DNA of 64,000 nucleotides from Polaribacter cellanae (GTDB taxonomy: Bacteria > Bacteroidota > Bacteroidia > Flavobacteriales > Flavobacteriaceae), in the NCBI RefSeq assembly GCF_017569185.1, contig NZ_CP071869.1, forward strand, positions 3,214,001 to 3,278,000, written 5' to 3'. The notes below the pieces were generated by a model, which was not told where the DNA came from, made no database searches, and was given only the letters and a program-made list of their open reading frames with translations. Both the position numbers and the translations under genes were made by a program. Positions 8,748-16,875 of this stretch are shown here, piece after piece. Each line of letters begins with the position of its first letter. The first letter of the stretch is position 1.

Positions 8748-9086
8748 TTAAGAAAGAAAAAATGGAGGTGCTCTTAGTTGAGTGTTCGAGAAAGCAAGTG
8801 CTGTATATTTTGCAGTATACTTTTCTGCAACTATCTTATGAGGCAAAAAAGAAGGAATAAAATAAGCATTTTTAAATGCAGAGAAACTAAAATTAGATAC
8901 TGAAAAAAAACAGATGTCACAGAAATCTGTAAAACCTTCATGCAGGTGAGTTTCTTCTAAAGAACAAGTTATATGAGAAAGTTCTGTTTTATGATGATGA
9001 AAAAATTTAAAAACTGATGGAAACAGTATCGTAAATGCTAAAAGCATTACTATAAATGTTTTTTTAACAGTTGTGTATTTAATCAC
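8748..9086 (-). CDS. small His-rich membrane-anchored/exported protein
   Basis: A 112-residue protein with an N-terminal hydrophobic segment (about 10-28), then FHHHKTE, several more His, Cys41 and a CDIC motif, and a C-terminal LRAPPFFLS. Small proteins with this plan (membrane segment, His/Cys clusters, LRAPP-like ending) are frequent just upstream of TonB-dependent receptors and metal-related transporters in flavobacteria. It reads into the ABC operon on the same strand with an 111-base gap. A metal-binding role in the periplasm is plausible from the His and Cys content but unproven. No family name can be assigned with certainty. Confidence 0.6.
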   Translation of the reverse strand: MIKYTTVKKTFIVMLLAFTILFPSVFKFFHHHKTELSHITCSLEETHLHEGFTDFCDICFFSVSNFSFSAFKNAYFIPSFLPHKIVAEKYTAKYTALAFSNTQLRAPPFFLS

Positions 9087-9227
9087 TTTATAAACAATTA
9101 ATTAGTTGGAGTATAAGTGACGAAAATAAAATTTAAAAAACTTTTCTATTGTTTTTTTTTGTTAATATTTATCTAAAATATTTTTTTAGATAAAATAGAA
9201 GTAATGTTGCTAAAAGTAGAATGTTGT

Positions 9228-10634
9228 TTAATAAGAATTTAAACTAGATACTTTTCTGAAAACAATATTTCCTGTCCCCATTACTTCTATCTTTTCCTCA
9301 GAAGCAACATTTCCATTTTTTAATAATTCTAAGGTAAAAGTGTTTTTTCCTTTTTTTAGAGGAATTCTAGTGTAATAAATTTTTTGAGGTAAACTTTGCC
9401 AGTTTCTTGTGTCTGCCCCTTCTGTAATAGAATTAAAAATACCCAAAAGTGCACCTAAATCTTCATTTTTATCTCTTACTAAGTGTTCAGAAGTTTTCTT
9501 AACAGCCAATCGTAAAGCTACTTTGCCTATTTCTCTAAGTGTTCTATCTTTTAACGTTTTAAAAGCGATTTCTTCGTAGTTTTCTGCTAATTGAAAATTG
9601 TAGGTTTCTGTGGAGTCTTTCTTAATTAAAGCACCTGTGTAATAAGGTTTTCTTGCTATATATTTAGGAAATGCTACGTTAAAAATACTAATATCAGAAA
9701 ATTTACTTTCTTTATTTTTTTTGTTGCTAATGGGTATTGGTAAAGTTAAGTTTAATTCTTTATTATAAATAGTAGCTACACCTGTTTCTTTTCCTGGCAA
9801 AATGGTGAAAGCAAAATTATTTTCATCTTTAAAAGGTACCAAACCATTTTCCCAAAAAATAATTACTTCACCATTTGTAGTATTTTTCTCTTTATAATTA
9901 AAGTTTAAAAGTTTTTTATAACGTAAAAATTCATTTGTAAAGCCTAAGTGTTTTGCGGTTCTTAATAGATCTTCTTTTAATTGATTTGGAATATCGACCC
10001 CAAAAAAATGACCTTTATTTTTTAAATATAAATCAACAGCATTTCTATAAGATATAAATGCATCGTTTATATTTTTGGAAGATTCGTAAAGCATACCTTG
10101 TAAACTTAAAGCAAATGCATCTGTAGAATATCTGTTTTTTTTATCATCTGGATAGTTTTCATTTATACTTTGAAGCTGTAAATTTATTTTCCTAGCTTCA
10201 ACAAGTGCCTCATCATATTTACGTAAAAAAGTATAATTTAATGCTTTGTAATAATGGATGGCTACTTTTTCGAAATCTTCACCCAAATAAGTTTCTTGTT
10301 CAGGATTTAAAAGAGTTCCTAAGATTTTACCACCAACATCTCTTTTATTTTCTAAGATAAAGTTATCTGCTTTATTTAAAAAAGTATTACTTAATTCGTA
10401 ATCATTATCTAAATAAGCAACTTTTCCTTTTTCGAAATAATATAATAATAAGTTTTTTTTCTTTTTTAAGAATTTATTTTCATTAATTTTTAAAAGGGCT
10501 TCTTTAGTGTTTCCATTTTGTAATTCTTGCTGAAATTCTTTACTTTTAACATTATAAGTAGTACCACAACTATAGGTAAGAAGTAGCAAAAATAGAAAAT
10601 AGGTTATTTTAAATAAATTTAAATTTTTAAACAT
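9228..10634 (-). CDS. COG3014-like lipoprotein with TPR-type repeats
   Basis: A 468-residue exported lipoprotein: hydrophobic signal (about 9-22) with lipobox ending TYSC. The N-terminal half is helical and TPR-like (about 35-235), with repeated patterns such as EKGKVAYLDNDYELSNTFLNKAD and HYYKALNYTFLRKYDEAL. The C-terminal half is beta-rich. It resembles COG3014, an uncharacterised family that in many bacteria sits with an LpoB-like lipoprotein and a small secreted protein, exactly as here. It lies downstream of those two on the same strand, separated by a clear terminator. It probably acts at the outer membrane, perhaps in cell-wall assembly by association; that role is inferred. Confidence 0.75.
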   Translation of the reverse strand: MFKNLNLFKITYFLFLLLLTYSCGTTYNVKSKEFQQELQNGNTKEALLKINENKFLKKKKNLLLYYFEKGKVAYLDNDYELSNTFLNKADNFILENKRDVGGKILGTLLNPEQETYLGEDFEKVAIHYYKALNYTFLRKYDEALVEARKINLQLQSINENYPDDKKNRYSTDAFALSLQGMLYESSKNINDAFISYRNAVDLYLKNKGHFFGVDIPNQLKEDLLRTAKHLGFTNEFLRYKKLLNFNYKEKNTTNGEVIIFWENGLVPFKDENNFAFTILPGKETGVATIYNKELNLTLPIPISNKKNKESKFSDISIFNVAFPKYIARKPYYTGALIKKDSTETYNFQLAENYEEIAFKTLKDRTLREIGKVALRLAVKKTSEHLVRDKNEDLGALLGIFNSITEGADTRNWQSLPQKIYYTRIPLKKGKNTFTLELLKNGNVASEEKIEVMGTGNIVFRKVSSLNSY

Positions 10635-10725
10635 AGATTTAGCATTAATGCCTAATTAGTATAATAATGTTGCATGTAACTTTAATTATTTTATTGATAC
10701 AACATTTTTAAACTAATTAGCTGTA

Positions 10726-10755
10726 AAAAGCTTTCCTGGTTAGAGGAAAGCTTTT
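10726..10755 (-). terminator. rho-independent terminator after the LpoB-like gene
   Basis: Arms 10726-10736 and 10745-10755 pair perfectly over 11 bp (AAAAGCTTTCC) with an 8-base loop. On the minus strand the stem is followed by a run of T, 23 bases past the stop of the gene ending at 10779. Confidence 0.8.
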
Positions 10756-10778
10756 ATTATAACTCGGGTAAAAAAAAA

Positions 10779-11366
10779 TTAATTCTTTACGAATTTTTTT
10801 ATTTTTTTATCACCAATCCATACTTTTTCGTTGGTTTGAATATTTGTAAGTTCTAAATCTATTTGATAATAAACTACTTTTTGTCTTCCATGTGCATCGA
10901 CGATAGAGTTTATGTTTCCTTGCAACATGAAGTCTGCGCCAGATTCTAAGCCGAATTTTTTAACAGTAGATAAAGATGCATTGTCTTGTTGGTCTGCACG
11001 TTCTGCTCTTAATTCTTCTCTCATTTTTCCTCCAGAAACAATACGTGCTTTTTGTCTTTTTATAAATGCTTTTTCTATGTCTTTTGTAAAAGTTTCTGCT
11101 TCTATATGTTCGTGAGATTTGTTACGTACCAATCCTACAATTATTACTGGTTTTTTTCCATTTTGTTGAACAAAATCTGTCAACCAATTTCCTGTTAGAA
11201 TTTCTTGCGTTAGTTCTTCAGAGGCAAGTCTTGAGTCTGTGTCGTTCCATCTTCCACTAATATCTACTTGTTCATTTGTGTTAATACGTGTAACTTTTTT
11301 GGCACAAGAATTTAAAGTTAAAACTCCTACAGTAAGTATAAGTGCGATTGTATTTAATTTTTTCAT
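10779..11366 (-). CDS. LpoB-like lipoprotein (penicillin-binding protein activator family, COG3417)
   Basis: A 195-residue lipoprotein: signal sequence with lipobox LNSC (Cys20), then a compact domain starting DISGRWNDTDS. The segments PVIIVGLVRNKSHEH, RIVSGG and GADFMLQGNINSI are characteristic of LpoB/COG3417, whose E. coli member reaches through peptidoglycan to stimulate PBP1b. The domain fits about 150 residues, as in that family. It has no long disordered tether like E. coli LpoB, so its partner may differ. It is the middle member of a conserved-looking trio with a small secreted protein upstream and a COG3014-like lipoprotein downstream. Confidence 0.8.
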   Translation of the reverse strand: MKKLNTIALILTVGVLTLNSCAKKVTRINTNEQVDISGRWNDTDSRLASEELTQEILTGNWLTDFVQQNGKKPVIIVGLVRNKSHEHIEAETFTKDIEKAFIKRQKARIVSGGKMREELRAERADQQDNASLSTVKKFGLESGADFMLQGNINSIVDAHGRQKVVYYQIDLELTNIQTNEKVWIGDKKIKKFVKN

Positions 11367-11392
11367 TATTTGTTGTTGTTTCTATTTGTTAA

Positions 11393-11797
11393 TTAAAAAA
11401 AGTGATTGTAAAATAAACCTAAGCTTAGCAAAGAGCCAAAATTGTTCCAATTATTATTGTAGTATCCGTTATAATAATTCGGATAATCATATTCAATAAA
11501 CTGAGTGTTTTTAGCACGTTCTAATCTTTCTTGATGTCTCCATAATAACCTATTTGCGCGGTGTTTTCTTCTTAAACTTCTTAAATCTCTTCTTTCTTGC
11601 AAAGGGTCTATCGCCTTATAAGTTTCTTGACTTGTGGTGCCTTGTGTTAAAATAATTTCTTTATTTGTTTCTAAATAAGAATTCATACTTTTTGCAAAAT
11701 TCGGATTTTGATTTAAATCAGAAGTTTTTTGTTGAGAAAAGCTAGAGAAAGTTATAAAAATAGTGGATACAAATAATATTAAAATTTTCGTTTTCAT
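11393..11797 (-). CDS. small secreted protein of unknown function
   Basis: A 134-residue protein with a signal peptide (cleavage near SFSQQ, residue 21-22). A basic region around 70-97 (RRDLRSLRRKHRANRLLWR) is followed by a Tyr/Asn-rich stretch (YDYPNYYNGYYNNNWNN) and an aromatic C-terminal end. There is no recognised domain. It stands 26 bases before the LpoB-like gene on the same strand and probably shares its transcript. The periplasm or outer membrane is the likely site of action. The family is unknown to me, but the signal peptide and operon position make it a real gene. Confidence 0.7.
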   Translation of the reverse strand: MKTKILILFVSTIFITFSSFSQQKTSDLNQNPNFAKSMNSYLETNKEIILTQGTTSQETYKAIDPLQERRDLRSLRRKHRANRLLWRHQERLERAKNTQFIEYDYPNYYNGYYNNNWNNFGSLLSLGLFYNHFF

Positions 11798-11908
11798 AAT
11801 TGGTGTATTTTTTAAGAGTTACAAAATTAAATATAAAGAATTAAAGGTATGTGTTATTACTATTAATTTAACTTTTATTTAGTAATGTAAAAATAGACCG
11901 ATTATGAA

Positions 11909-13126
11909 CTAATTTAAAATAGGAACGTAATCTATTGGCAAAGAGTTTGCAAGTTTTTCGTAAGACCAATAGCCCTCGTAATAAACGTCTAATGGATTTG
12001 CCATAAGTCCGTTTTTGTCTATTTCAATTGGTCTTTTCAATGGAATTACAGCAGAGGTTTGTGGCAATGCTTTTCTAAATTTGCTAAAAGCTTTTCTTAA
12101 AATATAGGCTTTTTCTTCTAATTCTTTTGTGTAAACAACACTAATATTATTTTCGAAACTTAAATAATAAGTGCCATTTTCTTTGGTGATTATTTCGTTT
12201 ACAGGAACTTTAGATTTGTATAAATAATCTTTAAATTTTGGTAATTTAGTTTTTCTTAAAATCACTAGAGCTGAATCTAAATTGGTTTTAGGTTCTTTAA
12301 TTTCCTTTGAAAAATTGATTCGAGAACGATTTAATTTCACCAATTCTCTGGCTCTTTTAATTTGTTTTTCAGTGGGCATTTCTGGGTTTGCAACTCTTTT
12401 AAATTGGTGCACAATAAAACCATCTTCGTACGTCGTATTTTTAATTAAAGATTGATAAAAATGTGTAAAAGAACCATTGTAAGCTTTCAATCTGTTTTCT
12501 TTCCATTTGCGTTGTTTTCTTTTACCACCTTTTAAATTTTCGTATCGAGAATAGCCTAAATAGGTTACGTAATTTTTGTTAATGATAAAACTCTCCAAAT
12601 CGAACGTAATTTTATAGCCTAATTCCGTGTGTTTAATTTCTAAAGGTTCTCTTGCAATAGCAGTAAGAACATTGTTTTTTGCATCAAACTCGAAATGCAA
12701 CACTTTAGGGTTTAAAATTTTACAATCTTTAGCCAATTCTGTGCGTCCAATAAATTCTTGTTTAAAACGAATAAGATTGTATTTCCATTCATTATCGTAA
12801 ACCGTTTTACGAATTACAATTTCATTCAGCATATTTTCATCTTCCAACAAAGCAAACTTTAAAGGGGCTGTATAGTTGGAAGTATTTAAAGGATAATTTA
12901 TGGTTTTATAACCCAAATAAGAAACAATCAATTCATATTTGCCTTCTTTTGCTTTTATAGAAAACTCGCCATTCGCATTCGTAGTTGTGCCAACCATTGT
13001 ATTGTTAAAATACACAGCAGTTCCTTCTAATGGTCCATTTTTATCATACACAGTTCCTGTAATTGTAATTTGTGCGATGATACAATTGGTTATGAATACG
13101 AATAAAAGTGAGAGGTTTTGTTTCAT
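11909..13126 (-). CDS. carboxypeptidase-like regulatory domain protein
   Basis: A 405-residue exported protein with signal peptide (about 1-18). The CarboxypepD_reg-like domain follows at 20-105 (ITGTVYDKNGPLEGTAVYF, TTNANGEFSIKA, YELIVSYLGYKT), the beta-sandwich often found at the start of TonB-dependent receptors. The remaining 300 residues do not form a receptor barrel and are of unknown fold; they carry many Lys and Tyr. Proteins of this type are probably surface or periplasmic components in flavobacteria. It stands alone between the LpoB-like trio and the M3 peptidase, and is separated from the latter by a CAGT-type repeat. Confidence 0.8.
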   Translation of the reverse strand: MKQNLSLLFVFITNCIIAQITITGTVYDKNGPLEGTAVYFNNTMVGTTTNANGEFSIKAKEGKYELIVSYLGYKTINYPLNTSNYTAPLKFALLEDENMLNEIVIRKTVYDNEWKYNLIRFKQEFIGRTELAKDCKILNPKVLHFEFDAKNNVLTAIAREPLEIKHTELGYKITFDLESFIINKNYVTYLGYSRYENLKGGKRKQRKWKENRLKAYNGSFTHFYQSLIKNTTYEDGFIVHQFKRVANPEMPTEKQIKRARELVKLNRSRINFSKEIKEPKTNLDSALVILRKTKLPKFKDYLYKSKVPVNEIITKENGTYYLSFENNISVVYTKELEEKAYILRKAFSKFRKALPQTSAVIPLKRPIEIDKNGLMANPLDVYYEGYWSYEKLANSLPIDYVPILN

Positions 13127-13138
13127 GATTTTAAAAAA

Positions 13139-13222
13139 AAGTTTTCAATTTTCAGTTGGCAGTTTTCAGTCAGGTTTTAACTGCCTACTGAAGACTGTTT
13201 TACTGCAAACTGAAAAACTGCT
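13139..13222. repeat. CAGT/ACTG-word inverted repeat
   Basis: The left half repeats CAGT words (CAGTTGGCAGTTTTCAGT) and the right half repeats their complement (CTGCCTACTGAAGACTG, CAAACTGAAAAACTG), giving an imperfect hairpin. The right end abuts and overlaps the TAG stop of the M3 peptidase (13221-13223). Same word family as 19179, 57422 and 60612. Confidence 0.7.
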
Positions 13223-15236
13223 ATAATAAACCCGCTCTTCTTAAAAGTGCATCTGGCTTGGGTTCTTTTCCTCGAAAGCGTTTGTATAAAATCATTGGTT
13301 TTTCTGTACCACCTTTAGACAGTATGTTTTCTTTAAATTTTGTAGCTACTTCTTTATTAAAAATTCCCTTTTCTAAAAAATATTCAAAAGCATCTGCATC
13401 TAAAACTTCTGCCCATTTGTAAGAATAATATCCAGCAGCATAGCCTCCTTGAAAAATATGAGAAAAAGCAGTACTCATGGCGTTTTCTGCAACATCAGGA
13501 TATAACTTGGTATTCGCAAAAGCTTCGTTTTCAAACTCTTTTACAGTTTTTATTTTTGATGGATTTTGAGAATGCCAACCCATATCTAACAAACCAAAAC
13601 TCAATTGTCTTAACGTTTGCATTCCTTCATGAAAACTTGCAGATTCTTTTATTTTTTCCACATATTTCATTGGAATAATTTCTCCAGTTTCATAATGCTT
13701 GGCAAACAATTCTAAGGCTTCTTTTTCGTAACACCAATTTTCCAAAACCTGACTTGGTAATTCTACAAAATCCCAAGAAACGGAAGTTCCAGACAAACTA
13801 TTATAGGTTGTATTTGCTAACATTCCATGTAAAGCGTGCCCAAATTCATGAAACAAGGTAGTAACTTCATTAAAAGTTAATAATGATGGTTTTGTTGGGG
13901 TTGGTTTCGTAAAATTACAAACGATAGAAACGTGAGGTCTTTCGTTAACTCCGTCTTTAATTTGTTGCGGTTTATAAGAAGTCATCCAAGCACCATTTCG
14001 TTTGCCTTTTCTAGGATGAAAATCGGCATAAAAAACAGCGACAAAACTTCCTTTAGAATCAGTTACGTTGTAGGTTTTTACATCTTTGTGATATGTGTCG
14101 ATTGTAGTGACTTCTTCGAATTGTAAATCATATAAACGATTTGCAATTTCAAAAACGCCATCAATTACATTTTCTAATTTAAAATAGGGTTTTAAAAGTT
14201 CTTGATCTAAATCAAAAATTTCTTTCTTTAGTTTTTCTGAATAATAAGCGCCATCCCATTTTTGAAGTTGATTGATTCCGTCTAATTTTTTAGCGTATTT
14301 TTCTAAGTTTTCAAATTCTTTTGTAGCAGCAGGTTTTGCTTTTTCTAACAATTCGTTCGAAAAATCGATTACTTTTTTAGGAGTTTCAGCCATTCTTTCT
14401 TCCAAAACAAAATGTGCATGTGTTTTATAACCCAATAAATTGGCTCTTTTATGGCGGAGGTTCACAATGTCTAAAACAATTTGTTCGTTATTATTTTTAT
14501 TATCCTGAAACCCTTTTTTCCCAGCTGCAATTGCCAGTTTTTTCCTTAATTCTCTATTATCTGCATACGTCATAAAAGGAATGTAGCTTGGGTAATCTAA
14601 CGTAAAAATCCAACCTTCTTTACCTTTTTCATTTGCCAATTGTTTTGCAGCTTCTTTTGCAGAGTTTGGCAAACCATCAAGTTCTTTTTCATCTGTTAAG
14701 TGCATTTCAAATGCATTGGTTTCTGCCAACACATTTTCACCAAATTGTAATGATAGTTTAGATAGTTGCGTATCTATTTTTCGAAGTTCAGTTTTATCGC
14801 TTTCGTTTAAATTCGCACCATTTCTAGCAAAACTTTTGTACTGTTTGTCTAGCAACATTTCTTGTTCTGGTGTTAATTCTAAACTTTCTTTAACCTCAAA
14901 AACATTTTTTACTCGTTTAAAAAGTGCTTCATTTAAAGTAATATCGTTTCTAAATTCACTTAACCAAGGAGAAACTTCTTGTGCTATTTTTTGAATTTCG
15001 TCATTGGTTTCCGCAGAATTCAAGTTAAAGAAAATACTGGTAATTCTGTTTAGTTTTTCGCCAGTAAAATCTAAAGCAACAGTGGTGTTTTCGAAAGTTG
15101 GTTTTTCTAAATTTTCAACAATCGTATGTATTTCTTTTTTTGCAATTTCTATGGCTTTTTTTATAGCAGGTTTGTAGTGTTCGTTTGTAATTTTAGAAAA
15201 AGGAGCAGTATTAAAATCTTGTAAAAGTGGATTCAT
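13221..15236 (-). CDS. M3 family metallopeptidase (oligopeptidase A / dipeptidyl carboxypeptidase type)
   Basis: A 671-residue cytoplasmic-type zinc oligopeptidase. The zinc site is HEFGH at residues 463-467, followed by the M3-typical NSLSGTSVSWDFVELPSQ block that carries the third ligand in a W-D-FVE-PSQ context. There is no signal peptide. Length matches the Dcp/OpdA branch (about 680). It digests short peptides left by proteasome-like proteases or imported from outside. It lies downstream of purE on the same strand with a 55-base gap. The TAG stop runs directly into a CAGT repeat. Confidence 0.93.
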   Translation of the reverse strand: MNPLLQDFNTAPFSKITNEHYKPAIKKAIEIAKKEIHTIVENLEKPTFENTTVALDFTGEKLNRITSIFFNLNSAETNDEIQKIAQEVSPWLSEFRNDITLNEALFKRVKNVFEVKESLELTPEQEMLLDKQYKSFARNGANLNESDKTELRKIDTQLSKLSLQFGENVLAETNAFEMHLTDEKELDGLPNSAKEAAKQLANEKGKEGWIFTLDYPSYIPFMTYADNRELRKKLAIAAGKKGFQDNKNNNEQIVLDIVNLRHKRANLLGYKTHAHFVLEERMAETPKKVIDFSNELLEKAKPAATKEFENLEKYAKKLDGINQLQKWDGAYYSEKLKKEIFDLDQELLKPYFKLENVIDGVFEIANRLYDLQFEEVTTIDTYHKDVKTYNVTDSKGSFVAVFYADFHPRKGKRNGAWMTSYKPQQIKDGVNERPHVSIVCNFTKPTPTKPSLLTFNEVTTLFHEFGHALHGMLANTTYNSLSGTSVSWDFVELPSQVLENWCYEKEALELFAKHYETGEIIPMKYVEKIKESASFHEGMQTLRQLSFGLLDMGWHSQNPSKIKTVKEFENEAFANTKLYPDVAENAMSTAFSHIFQGGYAAGYYSYKWAEVLDADAFEYFLEKGIFNKEVATKFKENILSKGGTEKPMILYKRFRGKEPKPDALLRRAGLL

Positions 15237-15291
15237 TCTATTGTTTAATCGTGTATTTATTTGTTTAATTGTGTTGATTTACTAAATATAT

Positions 15292-15771
15292 TTATTTTCT
15301 AACTCTTTCAGAAGCTTGTTCAACTTTTAGTTTTAAACCTTCTTTGTAAGTAATAATTTTATCTAAAACACAGTTGTCTGCAGCTCCAATAATTTGTGTT
15401 GCTAAAATACCTGCATTTTTTGCGCCATTTAAGGCTACAGTTGCTACAGGAACGCCTCCAGGCATTTGTAAAATAGATAAAACAGAATCCCAACCATCTA
15501 TAGAATTTCTACTTTTTATTGGAACACCAATAACTGGCAGAGGGCTCATAGAAGCGACCATTCCTGGCAAATGTGCTGCGCCTCCAGCACCAGCTATTAT
15601 TACTTTTATGCCTCGTAAATGTGCATTTTTAGCATATTTTACTAATTTATCTGGAGTTCTGTGAGCAGATACAATATCTACTTCAATTTGAATATCCATG
15701 CTCTCTAAAATATCGATTGCTTCTTCCATTATTGGAAGATCTGAATCGCTTCCCATTATTATTCCTACCAT
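15292..15771 (-). CDS. purE: N5-carboxyaminoimidazole ribonucleotide mutase
   Basis: 159 residues, the normal size of class I PurE, which moves the carboxyl group of N5-CAIR to give CAIR in purine synthesis. GSDSDLPIM (8-16), SAHRTP (40-45) and GAGGAAHLPGM are the substrate-binding segments of the family. It works right after PurK, whose gene lies upstream on the same strand but is separated from it here by an unrelated RhuM-Fic gene. It is 8 bases downstream of that gene, so all three may share a transcript. Confidence 0.96.
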   Translation of the reverse strand: MVGIIMGSDSDLPIMEEAIDILESMDIQIEVDIVSAHRTPDKLVKYAKNAHLRGIKVIIAGAGGAAHLPGMVASMSPLPVIGVPIKSRNSIDGWDSVLSILQMPGGVPVATVALNGAKNAGILATQIIGAADNCVLDKIITYKEGLKLKVEQASERVRK

Positions 15772-15779
15772 AATTAATT

Positions 15780-16730
15780 TTAATTTATTAAGTTGATAAT
15801 TACATTAATCATCATTTCTTTTTCATTTGGATTGCTTTCTGCCATCATTAAGGTTAAAGCCACTAAAGTATTATTTTCAATTCTTTTAGAACCATCATTT
15901 TTATATAAAAAATTATTTTTATCTAAGTACCAAACAAATAACCAAGCTGCAATTCGTTTGTTTCCATCAGTAAAAGAATGGTTTTTCACAACAAAATATA
16001 AAAGATGTGCCGCTTTTTCTTCAATACTTGTATATAGCTCTTTACCGTCAAAAGTTTGGTCTATTATAGCAATTGAACTCTTAAAAGATTGGTCTTTTTC
16101 ATTTCCAAATAAATTAGAGCCTCCAAATTTTAGTTTTAATTTATCAATTGCATATTTTGCTTCATCATATTCAATTTGATAAGAAACAGAATTATTAACC
16201 TTATTTTTTGTTAATGATTGATGATCGAACTTATCTAAAATATCTAAAGCAGAAGAATAATCGGATAAAATATCTAATAAATCTTTAGTTTCAGAAGTTA
16301 ATTTAGAGGTTCTATGAATCAGCTGTATTGTCTTCTGAAGTTGCTCTAAACGTTTTTCGTTTATAGAATATCCTTTGGTAAGATGTTCTTTTAGTATATT
16401 TGTTGCCCAGATTCTAAATTGTGTTCCTTTTTTAGAGTTTACACGATATCCAACACTAATTATTGCGTCAAGATTGTAAAAAGTGACTGTTCTGTTTACT
16501 TTTCTGTTACCTTCTTTTTGAACTACCGAGGATTTCTCGGTAGTTGCTATTTTGTCTAATTCTTTAGAGGAGTATATATTTTTTAGGTGAAGTCCTATTG
16601 TATCCGAATTTTTGTCAAATAATTCAGACATCTGCTTTTGAGAAAGCCATAAAGTATTTTTTACTAAATTTATTTCCACAGAAGGTTTTCCGTTTTCATT
16701 TTTGTATAAAAAAACTTCTCCTGAATTCAT
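15780..16730 (-). CDS. RhuM-family protein with C-terminal Fic domain
   Basis: A 316-residue protein. The N-terminal RhuM part (about 5-125) has LWLSQKQMSELF, an EGNRKVNRTVTFYNLDAIISVGYRVNS block and FRIWATNIL. The C-terminal Fic part contains HSFTDGNKR at 251-259, matching HxFx(D/E)GNxR. Fic enzymes transfer AMP or related groups to target proteins. No separate antitoxin gene is visible and no clear (S/T)xxxE(G/N) inhibitory helix was found by eye. It sits between purK and purE, where such a gene is not expected, so it was probably inserted. An unusual hairpin lies inside the coding sequence (16521-16545). Its role could be defence, phage-related or regulatory; none is proved. Confidence 0.88.
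   Translation of the reverse strand: MNSGEVFLYKNENGKPSVEINLVKNTLWLSQKQMSELFDKNSDTIGLHLKNIYSSKELDKIATTEKSSVVQKEGNRKVNRTVTFYNLDAIISVGYRVNSKKGTQFRIWATNILKEHLTKGYSINEKRLEQLQKTIQLIHRTSKLTSETKDLLDILSDYSSALDILDKFDHQSLTKNKVNNSVSYQIEYDEAKYAIDKLKLKFGGSNLFGNEKDQSFKSSIAIIDQTFDGKELYTSIEEKAAHLLYFVVKNHSFTDGNKRIAAWLFVWYLDKNNFLYKNDGSKRIENNTLVALTLMMAESNPNEKEMMINVIINLIN
16521..16545. repeat. 10-bp hairpin inside the RhuM-Fic gene
   Basis: AACTACCGAG (16521-16530) pairs perfectly with 16536-16545 across a 5-base loop. It encodes the TTEKSSVV segment, which lies just before the conserved EGNR block. Unusually GC-rich for this neighbourhood. Confidence 0.55.
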
Positions 16731-16875
16731 TATTAATTTTTAACTCTTAAATTTTAATTGATACTCGTATTTAAGATCTGTTTTTTACTATATTTAAATA
16801 CATGAAAAAGATGTTTTAATTTTAATGAGGGATTTCCGAACAAACAAATTTTCTCTAATTTTCTACTAAAAAAAA

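Noticed and set aside
15780..16730. RhuM-Fic as a classical two-gene toxin-antitoxin pair
   Set aside because: No partner gene is adjacent; neighbours are purE and purK.
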